Origin: DATKPC01 sp035524275
GTDB taxonomy: Bacteria > Pseudomonadota > Gammaproteobacteria > Burkholderiales > Burkholderiaceae_F
NCBI GenBank assembly: GCA_035524275.1
Contig: DATKPC010000103.1
Coordinates: 1 to 55,229, forward strand
Direction: 5' to 3'
DNA length: 55,229 nt
Position 1 is the first letter of the stretch; each line of letters begins with the position of its first letter. Positions 32,444 through 39,551 of the stretch are shown piece by piece. A model generated the notes under the pieces. It saw nothing but the letters and a program-made list of their open reading frames with translations, made no database searches and had not been told where the DNA came from. A program made the translations under genes and the position numbers.

Positions 32444-33397
32444 TCAGGCTCCCAGCAGCAGGTGGACCAGCATCCCGAGCACCGCGAGCAGGAACGCGGT
32501 GGCGAGGAACTCCGGGACGCGGAAGACGCGCATCTTGGCGCTCGTCGCCTCGACCAGCGCGAGCGCGGCGCCGCCGATCGCGAGCTTCAGCAGCAGCACC
32601 GGGATCGCGAGCACGAGGGCCAGCGGCTCGCCGGCCTCGGCGACGCCCCACGGGAAGAACAGCGCCAGCCCGATGCACGAGTACGCGAAGAGCTTGAGGC
32701 TCGCGGCCCACTCCAGCAGCGCCAGGTGGCGCCCCGAGTACTCCAGGACCAGCGCCTCGTGGATCATCGTGAGCTCGAGGTGCGTCGACGGATTGTCGAC
32801 CGGGACCCGGGCGTTTTCCGCCAGCGACACCATCGTGAAGGCGACGCCGGCGAACGCCAGGCTGGGATAGATCGCGAACTCGCGGTGCGCGAGCGACCCG
32901 ACGATCTGGGTCAGCGACGTCGATTGCGTGATCAGCGACGCGGAGAACAGCACCGTGAGCAGCGCCGGTTCGGCCAGGAAGCCGACCAGCATCTCGCGCC
33001 GCGCGCCGAGCGTGCCGAACGCCGTGCCGATGTCCATCGCGGCGAGCGATATGCACATGCGCGCGACGCTGAAGAGCCCGACGAGCGCGATGGCGTCGGC
33101 CGCCGGCGCCAGCGGCAGATCGGTCGACAGCGTCGGCACGATCCCGCAGGACAGCGCCATGCAGCCGAAGACGACGTACGGCGCGCCGCGGAACAGCGGC
33201 GAGGCGTTGTCGGCGACGACCGCCTCGCGCGCGAACAGCTTGCGCAGCGTCCGGTACGGCTGCAGCAGGCTCGGCGCCGAGCGGTTCAGCAGCCACGCGC
33301 GGCACTGGTTGACCCACCCGCTGAGCAGCGGCGCGAGCAGCAGCGCGAGCGACAGCTCGAGCAGCTGCGCCGCGGCGCCGGTCCAGCTCAGTCCCAT
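32444..33397 (-). CDS. Ehr complex membrane subunit (HyfC/HycD/NuoH-like)
   Basis: A 317-residue NuoH-family protein with eight hydrophobic segments. The conserved connector loops are PYRTLRKLFAREAV, GTLGARREMLVGFLAEPALL and the acidic VDNPSTHLELTMIHEALVLEYSGR, which in complex I and group 4 complexes line the quinone or proton-coupling cavity. It links the iron-sulphur arm to the antiporter subunits. Its start overlaps the HyfB-like gene by ten bases. It is full length compared with HycD (307). Confidence 0.92.
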   Translation of the reverse strand: MGLSWTGAAAQLLELSLALLLAPLLSGWVNQCRAWLLNRSAPSLLQPYRTLRKLFAREAVVADNASPLFRGAPYVVFGCMALSCGIVPTLSTDLPLAPAADAIALVGLFSVARMCISLAAMDIGTAFGTLGARREMLVGFLAEPALLTVLFSASLITQSTSLTQIVGSLAHREFAIYPSLAFAGVAFTMVSLAENARVPVDNPSTHLELTMIHEALVLEYSGRHLALLEWAASLKLFAYSCIGLALFFPWGVAEAGEPLALVLAIPVLLLKLAIGGAALALVEATSAKMRVFRVPEFLATAFLLAVLGMLVHLLLGA

Positions 33398-35394
33398 GAT
33401 CGGATCACCATCAGCATCGCGAGCAGCGTCAGGAAGCTGTAGAGCAGGTAGACCGAGATGCGGCCCTGCTGCAGCGCGGAGAACCGGCGGGCGATGCGCT
33501 CGACCACGGCGGCGATCGGCAGGTACAACGCGTGCCAGGCATGGTCCTCGATCGTCACGCGATAGCGCGGCTGCGCGTCGAACGGCGTCGGCAGGACGCG
33601 CTCGAGGCGGAAGAACGGCTCGAAGATCTGCCGGATCGGCTGCCCGAAGCCCTCGGCGGTGTCCTGCATGCGCGCGCCGAGCGCCCCGAAGCCGCAGTCC
33701 CACGGCGCGCTGCGCCGCAGCTTTTCGTGGAAGGCCCGGCGCACGACGAGCCAGGCCGCCGCGCAGCCGCCGCCGACGACGACGAGAAAGACGAGCGGCC
33801 CGTAGCTGGCGCGCGCAACCGAGGTGGGCACGAGCAGCAGCCAGCCGTGCGCGCGTGCCGCCTCGCCGATGCCGGATCCGACGAGCACGCGGGTCACCGG
33901 GTCGATCGCCGCGATCAGCGGGACCGGGAAGAGGCCCACCGCGAGCCCGCAGGCGACGAGCCAGGCGAGACCGGCGCGTTCCCACGGCCGGGCGTCGCGA
34001 GCCTGTGCCAGTGCCGGCTCGCGCGGCTGGCCGAGGAAGACGACGCCGAAGAACTTCACCATCACGTAGCCGGCCAGCGCCGAGACGAGCGCCACCGCGG
34101 CGGCCCCGACGGGCACGAGCATGCTCAGGTACGCCGGTGGCAGCTGCGGGCTGAAGAGGAAACCCTGCAGCAGCAGCCACTCGGAGACGAAGCCGCCGAG
34201 CGGCGGCAGGCCGGCGCTCGCCAGCGCGCCGAACAGCATCGTCCAGGCGACCCACGGCATCGGCCGCACGAGCCCGCCGAGCCGGCCGAGGTTGCGCTCG
34301 CCGGTCGCATGCAGCACCGAGCCGGTGCCGAGGAACAGCAGGCTCTTGAACAGCGCATGGCTGGCGACGTGGTAGAGCGCGGCCGTGAGCGCGAGCGCGG
34401 CCGGGACGACCATGCCATGGGCCTTGAAGAGGATCGCGAGCCCGATGCCGGCGAGCAGCAGGCCGATGTTCTCGATCGAGGAATAGGCGAGCAGCCGCTT
34501 CATGTCGGTCTGCACCGCGCTGAACAGCACGCCGAAGATCGCCGTCAGGAGCCCGAGCGCGAGCAGCAGCGCGCCCCACCACCAGGGCTGCATCGGGAGC
34601 ACGTCGAACGTGATTCGCAGCAGCCCGTAGATCGCCGTCTTCAGCATCACGGCGCTCATCAGCGCCGAGACCGGCGACGGCGCCGCCGGGTGCGCTTCGG
34701 GCAGCCAGACGTGCAGCGGCACGGCGCCGGCCTTCGCGCCGAAGCCGGCGAGCGCGAGCAGGAACGCGGCGCCCGCCCAGGCCGGCGCGAGCTGCTGCGC
34801 CCGCAGGTTGGCGAACGTGTAGTCGCCGGTGTTGGCCTGCAGGACACCGAAGCACAGCAGCAGCGCGATCGCGCCGACGTGCGCCATCAGCAGGTAAAGG
34901 AAGCCGGCGCGCCGGATCTCGGCGATCCGGTGGTTCGCGATGACGAGGAAGTAGGACGAAAGCGCCATGGCCTCCCACAGCACCATGAACGCGAAGGCGT
35001 CGTCGGCGACGAGCAGCAGCGCCATGCTGGCGAGGAACGCGTGGTATTCGAGGCACAGCAGGCCCGGCGGCGTGCCTTCGCCGTGGCGGAAGTAGCCGGC
35101 CGCGAACGCCGAAATGCCCACCGTGGTTACGCCGAGCACGGCGAGGAAGAACGCCGAAAGGCTGTCGAGCCGCAGGTGGAACGGCAGCTGCGGCAGCCCG
35201 ATCGGCAGCACCGCGACCTCCGGCGTCGCGAAGATCGCCGACCCGGCGACGACGGCCAGCGCGAGGCCGCCCGCGGCGCCGAGCGGGAAGAGGACCTGCG
35301 CGACGATGCGGAAGCGGCGCAGCCACGCCAGCCCGAGGAACCCGATCACCAGCCATGCGGCGGCGATCGCGAGGATCCAGTCGAGGTGGAGCAC
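33388..35394 (-). CDS. Ehr complex antiporter-like subunit (HyfB/NuoL type)
   Basis: A 668-residue protein with about 16 helices, the length of HyfB/HycC (672/608). Proton-path residues are visible: Glu in VLWEAMALSSYF, Lys in GFGAKAGAVPLHVWLPEAH, the DMKRLLAYSSIENIG broken helix and HALFKSLLFLG. A long C-terminal loop (PWDCGFGALGARMQDTAEGF) is typical of HyfB. It is the first complex subunit of the operon, begins at GTG 27 bp after the ribbon-helix-helix gene, and is followed without gaps by the C, E, F, G and I subunits. Confidence 0.93.
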   Translation of the reverse strand: MLHLDWILAIAAAWLVIGFLGLAWLRRFRIVAQVLFPLGAAGGLALAVVAGSAIFATPEVAVLPIGLPQLPFHLRLDSLSAFFLAVLGVTTVGISAFAAGYFRHGEGTPPGLLCLEYHAFLASMALLLVADDAFAFMVLWEAMALSSYFLVIANHRIAEIRRAGFLYLLMAHVGAIALLLCFGVLQANTGDYTFANLRAQQLAPAWAGAAFLLALAGFGAKAGAVPLHVWLPEAHPAAPSPVSALMSAVMLKTAIYGLLRITFDVLPMQPWWWGALLLALGLLTAIFGVLFSAVQTDMKRLLAYSSIENIGLLLAGIGLAILFKAHGMVVPAALALTAALYHVASHALFKSLLFLGTGSVLHATGERNLGRLGGLVRPMPWVAWTMLFGALASAGLPPLGGFVSEWLLLQGFLFSPQLPPAYLSMLVPVGAAAVALVSALAGYVMVKFFGVVFLGQPREPALAQARDARPWERAGLAWLVACGLAVGLFPVPLIAAIDPVTRVLVGSGIGEAARAHGWLLLVPTSVARASYGPLVFLVVVGGGCAAAWLVVRRAFHEKLRRSAPWDCGFGALGARMQDTAEGFGQPIRQIFEPFFRLERVLPTPFDAQPRYRVTIEDHAWHALYLPIAAVVERIARRFSALQQGRISVYLLYSFLTLLAMLMVIRSWD

Positions 35395-35421
35395 GGCCGA
35401 CGCCTGCGGGAAGCCGGCGCC

Positions 35422-35622
35422 TCAGCGCGGGCGCGCGCCGCGCGCCGCGCTCGCGAGCCACGCCGGCAGCTTGCGGCCGTCGGCGTGGGCCACGATGTAT
35501 TCGCGGATCAGCTGGCGCACGACCTGCGACGGCGTGAGGTCCTGCGCGGCGCAGATCTCCTCGAAGAGCTGCTTCTTCCGCGGATCGATGAGGAGTGTCA
35601 GCCGGGCGGTCTTGTTTTCCAT
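35422..35622 (-). CDS. Ribbon-helix-helix (CopG-type) DNA-binding protein
   Basis: A 66-residue protein starting MENKTARLTLLIDPRKK. The pattern is a short beta strand (ARLTLLID), then two helices (RKKQLFEEICAAQD and TPSQVVRQLIREYIVAH), as in CopG/Arc repressors. The frame extends further upstream but that part is the repeat region at 35632-35678. It is first in the same-strand run leading into the Ehr operon, so it is a good candidate for the operon's own regulator. CopG proteins bind tandem short sites, and two perfect 19-bp repeats lie just upstream. No clear ribosome binding site precedes the ATG. Confidence 0.8.
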   Translation of the reverse strand: MENKTARLTLLIDPRKKQLFEEICAAQDLTPSQVVRQLIREYIVAHADGRKLPAWLASAARGARPR

Positions 35623-35631
35623 CGGAGGTCT

Positions 35632-35678
35632 TCGGGCGGTCGGGCGGTCGGGAAAGCGTCGGGCGGTCGGGAAAGCGT
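35632..35678. repeat. 19-bp tandem repeat upstream of the RHH gene, possible operator
   Basis: CGGGCGGTCGGGAAAGCGT occurs twice without a gap (35641-35659 and 35660-35678), preceded by a partial copy (TCGGGCGG at 35632-35639). It lies 10-56 bp before the RHH start, between that gene and an AT-rich patch (35690-35720) that could hold the promoter. Repeats of this spacing suit a CopG-type regulator. Confidence 0.6.
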
Positions 35679-35781
35679 GTGCACCGCATGGTAATGATAT
35701 TTTCATTCAAGGCAAATAGGATGCGACTACCTGGCGCCGCGCCCCTGGCCGGCCGCGGGCGTTCCGGGTTACATTGCGCCG

Positions 35782-36702
35782 ATGAAACGTCCCGTGAGCC
35801 TGATCGGGGCGCCGACCGACATCGGCGCCGGCGTGCGCGGCGCGTCGATGGGCCCCGAGGCGCTGCGGGTCGCGAGCATCGGGCCGCTGCTGGAGGCCCT
35901 GGGCCTCGACGTCGTCGATCGCGGCAATCTCTCCGGCCCGACGAATCCCTGGCTTCCCGCGGTCGATGGCTACCGCCACCTGCCGCAGGTCGCCGAGTGG
36001 GCGCTCGCGGTCCACGACGCCGTGCTTGCCGAGCTGCGGCTCGGCCGGCTGCCGCTGCTCCTCGGCGGCGACCACTGCCTCGGGATCGGATCGATCGCCG
36101 CGGTGGCGCGGCATTGCCGCGACGCCGGGCGCAAGCTGCGCGTGCTATGGCTCGACGCGCACGCCGACTTCAATACGAGCCAGCTCACGCCGAGCGGCAA
36201 TATCCATGGCATGCCGGTGGCGATCCTCTGCGGGCACGGGCCGCGGCCGCTCGTCGAGCTCGGCGGCACGGTGCCGGCGCTGCATCCGTCGTGGGTCCGG
36301 CAGATCGGGATCCGCAGCGTCGATCCCGGCGAGAAGCACTTCGTCCACGAAGTCGACCTCGAGGTGTTCGACATGCGCTTCATCGACGAGATGGGCATGC
36401 GACACGCGATGGAACTCGCGCTGGCGACGATGGACCACGGAACGCACCTTCACGTGAGCTTCGACGTCGACTTCCTCGATCCGGACGTCGCGCCCGGGGT
36501 CGGCACCACGGTTCGCGGCGGGCCGACCTACCGCGAGGCGCAACTGTGCATGGAGATGATCGCCGACACCGGGCTCCTCGGGTCGCTCGACGTCGTCGAG
36601 CTCAACCCGGCGCTCGACCTGCGGAACCGCACCGCCGAAGTGGCGGTCGATCTCGTGCAGAGCCTGTTCGGGAAGTCGACGCTGCTGAGGAAGCGCAGGT
36701 AG
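35782..36702 (+). CDS. rocF: Arginase
   Basis: A 306-residue enzyme that hydrolyses arginine to ornithine and urea. The two manganese ions are held by His98 (GGDHCLGIGS), Asp125, His127 and Asp129 (LDAHADFNT) and Asp228 and Asp230 (FDVDFLDP). The arginase-specific substrate loop SGNIHGMP is present, which separates it from agmatinase, and the length is that of bacterial RocF. It stands alone between the Ehr operon promoter region and the first inverted-repeat element, and no urease or ornithine genes are near. Confidence 0.95.
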   Translation: MKRPVSLIGAPTDIGAGVRGASMGPEALRVASIGPLLEALGLDVVDRGNLSGPTNPWLPAVDGYRHLPQVAEWALAVHDAVLAELRLGRLPLLLGGDHCLGIGSIAAVARHCRDAGRKLRVLWLDAHADFNTSQLTPSGNIHGMPVAILCGHGPRPLVELGGTVPALHPSWVRQIGIRSVDPGEKHFVHEVDLEVFDMRFIDEMGMRHAMELALATMDHGTHLHVSFDVDFLDPDVAPGVGTTVRGGPTYREAQLCMEMIADTGLLGSLDVVELNPALDLRNRTAEVAVDLVQSLFGKSTLLRKRR

Positions 36703-36735
36703 GGGGTCGCGGCGCATGGGCGACCTGCGGCGACC

Positions 36736-36868
36736 GCCCTCTCCCCCCACCCCTCTCCCGCGTCGCGGGCGAGGGGAGTTCGGCCGTCGAGAATTGAAAC
36801 GTCGTCCCAATGGCGGACGACGAGACTCCCCTCGCCCGCGAAGCGGGAGAGGGGTGGGGGGAGAGGGC
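36736..36868. repeat. REPIN-like inverted-repeat element, copy 1
   Basis: Two 44-base arms (36736-36779 and 36825-36868) are inverted copies with one mismatch. Each arm holds its own hairpin (CCCTCTCCCGC against GCGGGCGAGGGG-type halves). The 45-base spacer contains a third stem, CGTCGTCC/GGACGACG. It lies between the convergent arginase and DUF3014 genes and closely resembles copy 2 at 41623-41753. This is the layout of a REP doublet (REPIN); it may also end transcription from both sides. Confidence 0.85.
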
Positions 36869-36890
36869 CCGACACGCCCCCGCGCCACCG

Positions 36891-37718
36891 CTAGCCCGCC
36901 GGCTTCTCCTTCGCCACGGCGCCGCGGATCTCGCGCAGTTTCTGCTTGACCATCGCTTCGTTGGCGCCGCCGATCCGCATCATGATCTTCTGTCCGGCGG
37001 AGCGCGCCTCGAGCTGCGGGTCGGCGTACTCGAACATCGCGTGCGGCGCGACGAGCGCGACGGGCGGCACGACGTCGGGCGCCGCGAGCAGGTCGTCGAG
37101 CACTTCGACGAGCCTGTCGTTGAAGTACCCGTGCGGATAGCCGAGGTCGCGATACGCCTGCTGAAACAGCGGATAGAAGCGGATGTAGGCCGCGACGAGC
37201 TTGCCGGTATCCAGTGTCGATGCGATCTTCGCGTAGGTCGCGTACCGCGCGGCGTTTTCCGCGCCGACATACGTCGCGTCGCCGTTCTGCGCGACGACGA
37301 AGCGGCCGCCGACGGGTCGAACGGGCCAGGTGTCGACGACGGCGCGTGCCCGCGGCAGGTTGTCGAGCGTCGCGACGATCCGGTGGATCACCTGGTCCGG
37401 CTTCAGGAAGCCGTGCAGCGCGTGCGCACCGAAGACGCCGCCGAGCGCCTCCGCGATCGCCGCATCGCTCTGGTCGAGGCCCGGCAGCGCCGCGGCGGCC
37501 GGGGGCACTTCGATCGGATGCTGGATCGGCGCCTCGGCCGGCGCGGCGGCGGGCGGCGGCGCCTCCGCGGCCGGCGCCGCTGGCGGTGCCGGTGGCGCGA
37601 CCGCCACCGGCGCCGGGGCCGGCTGCCGCTGCAGCCAGTAGTACCAGCCACCGAGCCCGCCGGCGGCAGCAATGATCAGGACCCACCAGACGGCCGGCTT
37701 CTCGATCAGGCGTTCCAT
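36891..37718 (-). CDS. DUF3014 domain protein, membrane-anchored
   Basis: GGAGGAG six bases before the ATG at 37718 sets the start (two upstream ATGs at 37742 and 37733 lack a ribosome binding site), giving 275 residues. One N-terminal membrane helix (VWWVLIIAAAGGLGGWYYWL) is followed by a Pro/Ala linker to residue 70, then the periplasmic DUF3014 domain (FLKPDQVIHRIVATLDNLPR, RFYPLFQQAYRDLGYPHGYF). Function of the family is unknown. It is 57 bp downstream of the creatininase-like gene on the same strand. Confidence 0.85.
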   Translation of the reverse strand: MERLIEKPAVWWVLIIAAAGGLGGWYYWLQRQPAPAPVAVAPPAPPAAPAAEAPPPAAAPAEAPIQHPIEVPPAAAALPGLDQSDAAIAEALGGVFGAHALHGFLKPDQVIHRIVATLDNLPRARAVVDTWPVRPVGGRFVVAQNGDATYVGAENAARYATYAKIASTLDTGKLVAAYIRFYPLFQQAYRDLGYPHGYFNDRLVEVLDDLLAAPDVVPPVALVAPHAMFEYADPQLEARSAGQKIMMRIGGANEAMVKQKLREIRGAVAKEKPAG

Positions 37719-37775
37719 GCGCTGCTCCTCCATCCTCGTCATTCCCGGCCGCGCGCGACGTCGCCGCGACCGCCC

Positions 37776-38651
37776 TTATCGCCGATGCGCGACGGCGGTC
37801 CGGATCGCGGCCACGGTCTCGCTCACGATCCGGTCCGCGCCGACGCGGCCGAGTTCCGCGCTCGCGCGGCTCGGATCACCATAGACCCCGTCGGCGCGCC
37901 CGGGTTTCGGCGTCCGCTGCAGCATGTCGCTGCGCACCGAGCCGGGGTCGACCGCCAGTTGCAGCGACGTGTCGGCGAGGCCGGCGTGTGTCCCGATCTC
38001 GGCGCTGCCGTAGCCCTGCGAACGCAGCCAGTCGGCGAACGCCGCGTCGCTCGCCCGGTAGTACGCGGCAGGCGCATGCGCGAACGCGGCGCGCGGACCC
38101 GGCGACGCGCGCCAGGCGCGATTGAGGCGCTCGGCGACGCGCTCGAGGTCGGCCTGGTAGCCGCCGTGGTCGCCGAGGAACACGACGTCGAGGAATCCGG
38201 CCGACTTCAGGCTGCGGCCCGCCGCCTCGAGCGTGCGCTCGAACACGTCGTCCGGAACGCTCAGTGTCCCCGGGAAGCGCATGTGGGCTGCGGGCGGTTC
38301 GATCGAGCCCTCCGGAACGTACGCGATCACCGGGGCGACGATCGCATTGCCGAGGTCGCGCGCGATGCGCTCCGAGAGAACCTTGACGCGCGCATTGTGC
38401 TTGCCGAGCGCTATCGCCGGCCCGCTCTGCTCGGTGCCGCCGACCGGCACGATGGCCGTCGTCGCGCCGGCGGCGATTCGTGCGCGCAGCTCGGTCCAGG
38501 TCAGGTCCTCCAGCAGCACGCTGGCGCCCGGCAGAGGCGCTGCCGGATCGGCCGTGCGCGTCGCCGAACCCGCGCCGAATGTCGCGCACGCCCCGCCGAT
38601 CGCAAGCGCGGCCGCCGCGAGGCCTGCGGCCGCGCCACGTCGAATTCGCAT
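37776..38651 (-). CDS. Creatininase-family amidohydrolase, exported
   Basis: A 291-residue protein starting at MRIRRG. The first 29 residues form a signal peptide (AAAGLAAAALAIGGAC); the Cys at its end could be lipidated, though Gly at -3 is unusual for a lipobox. The rest is the creatininase fold with metal-site motifs VPVGGTEQSGPAIALGKHN, FLGDHGGYQ and EIGTHAGLADTS. Family members open cyclic or linear amides with Zn or Mn. An exported version points to a periplasmic substrate, which cannot be named. A longer upstream frame exists but lacks a sensible start. Confidence 0.84.
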   Translation of the reverse strand: MRIRRGAAAGLAAAALAIGGACATFGAGSATRTADPAAPLPGASVLLEDLTWTELRARIAAGATTAIVPVGGTEQSGPAIALGKHNARVKVLSERIARDLGNAIVAPVIAYVPEGSIEPPAAHMRFPGTLSVPDDVFERTLEAAGRSLKSAGFLDVVFLGDHGGYQADLERVAERLNRAWRASPGPRAAFAHAPAAYYRASDAAFADWLRSQGYGSAEIGTHAGLADTSLQLAVDPGSVRSDMLQRTPKPGRADGVYGDPSRASAELGRVGADRIVSETVAAIRTAVAHRR

Positions 38652-38851
38652 GCGACCGATTCTACCGGCGGGTCCGCGCGGCCTCGCCGGCGCCGCGGGC
38701 GGGGCGAGACCCGCTCCGCGGTCCGCCGCGCGTCGTCGACCCGGCGCCGTCAACCGGCTCGGGCCCCCTGCGTTAAAGTTAGCACTGCTTGGGGGACGTC
38801 AAAGGCAGACGAACCGAGGCACCAACTCGACTAACTCCAGAGAGAGAGACG

Positions 38852-39343
38852 ATGAAACCGATTACCAAGTCATGGGTCCTGGCTGCCGCGGGCCTGCTGT
38901 TTGCCGCTGCGAGCCACGCCGCGACCGCGACCGCGCCTACGGACGCGCCGGCGGGAACCACGGCATTATGCAAAGACGGTACCTACTTCTCGGGCGAAAC
39001 GAAGAAGGGCGCTTGCTCGGGCCATAAGGGCATCAAGGACTGGTACGGCGCGACGAAGGCCGCCACGGCGGCGCCGGCTGCCGCCGCGGCAGCCCCGGCT
39101 GCGGCTGCAGCGCCGGCCGCGGCTGCTGCGCCCGCCGCCACGAAGACGTCGACGAAGACCGCGATGCCGGCCCAGGCCGCTCCGGGCGGCGGACCGGGCC
39201 TCGTGTGGGTCAACACGAGCACGAAGGTCTACCACTGCAACGGCGACAAGTGGTATGGCAAGACGAAGGCCGGCGAGTACATGTCCGAGGGCGATGCGAA
39301 GGGCAAGGGCTTCCACGCCGCCGCCGGCAAGGCCTGCAGCTGA
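38852..39343 (+). CDS. DUF3761 protein, secreted, with Ala-rich linker
   Basis: A 163-residue small secreted protein. Residues 1-24 are a signal peptide ending SHA. A first DUF3761-type unit follows (LCKDGTYFSGETKKGACSGH, then KGIKDWYG), then an Ala/Pro linker of about 45 residues made of AAAAAP-like repeats, and a second Lys/Gly/Tyr-rich unit (VWVNTSTKVYHCNGDKWYG, ending GKAC). The two units look related, each with a pair of Cys. Function is unknown. GAGAGAGAGAC precedes the ATG and a strong terminator follows, so it is a monocistronic gene. Confidence 0.83.
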   Translation: MKPITKSWVLAAAGLLFAAASHAATATAPTDAPAGTTALCKDGTYFSGETKKGACSGHKGIKDWYGATKAATAAPAAAAAAPAAAAAPAAAAAPAATKTSTKTAMPAQAAPGGGPGLVWVNTSTKVYHCNGDKWYGKTKAGEYMSEGDAKGKGFHAAAGKACS

Positions 39344-39381
39344 TCGTTCGCTGATGTCCGGCGCGCCCAGGGCGCGCTGGA

Positions 39382-39421
39382 GCCCCGCCGCGCTTCCGGC
39401 CGGCGGGGCTTTTCCTTTTTT
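39382..39421 (+). terminator. Rho-independent terminator of the DUF3761 gene
   Basis: GCCCCGCCG (39382-39390) pairs perfectly with CGGCGGGGC (39401-39409) across a ten-base loop and is followed by TTTTCCTTTTTT. It lies about 40 bp after the DUF3761 stop. Confidence 0.9.
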
Positions 39422-39551
39422 GGCGGCTTAAGGGCGCCTTTTCCCGTCGATTGCCCGCGCCTTGCCGGCGTATCGTCACCTCGAATCTCCCCCAGGCGGG
39501 GGCCGAGCGTTTCCCGACGCCCGCGACGTGCTCGTATCCGGACGCCCCCCG

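Noticed and set aside
28211..35394. Hydrogenase-4 or formate hydrogenlyase
   Set aside because: The large subunit lacks the CxxC nickel ligands at both ends and no formate dehydrogenase, ferredoxin subunit or hyp genes are present.
28211..35394. NADH dehydrogenase (complex I)
   Set aside because: NuoE, F, G, I, J and A homologues are absent and the subunit order is that of Hyf/Ehr operons.
33532..35694. Plus-strand open frame of 720 codons antisense to the HyfB-like gene
   Set aside because: Gln/Arg/Glu-rich antisense shadow; the minus strand gives a clear NuoL-type membrane protein.
39060..39140. GC-rich Ala-codon repeat in the DUF3761 gene as a CRISPR or satellite
   Set aside because: It stays in frame and encodes an Ala/Pro linker; unit lengths vary and there are no spacers.
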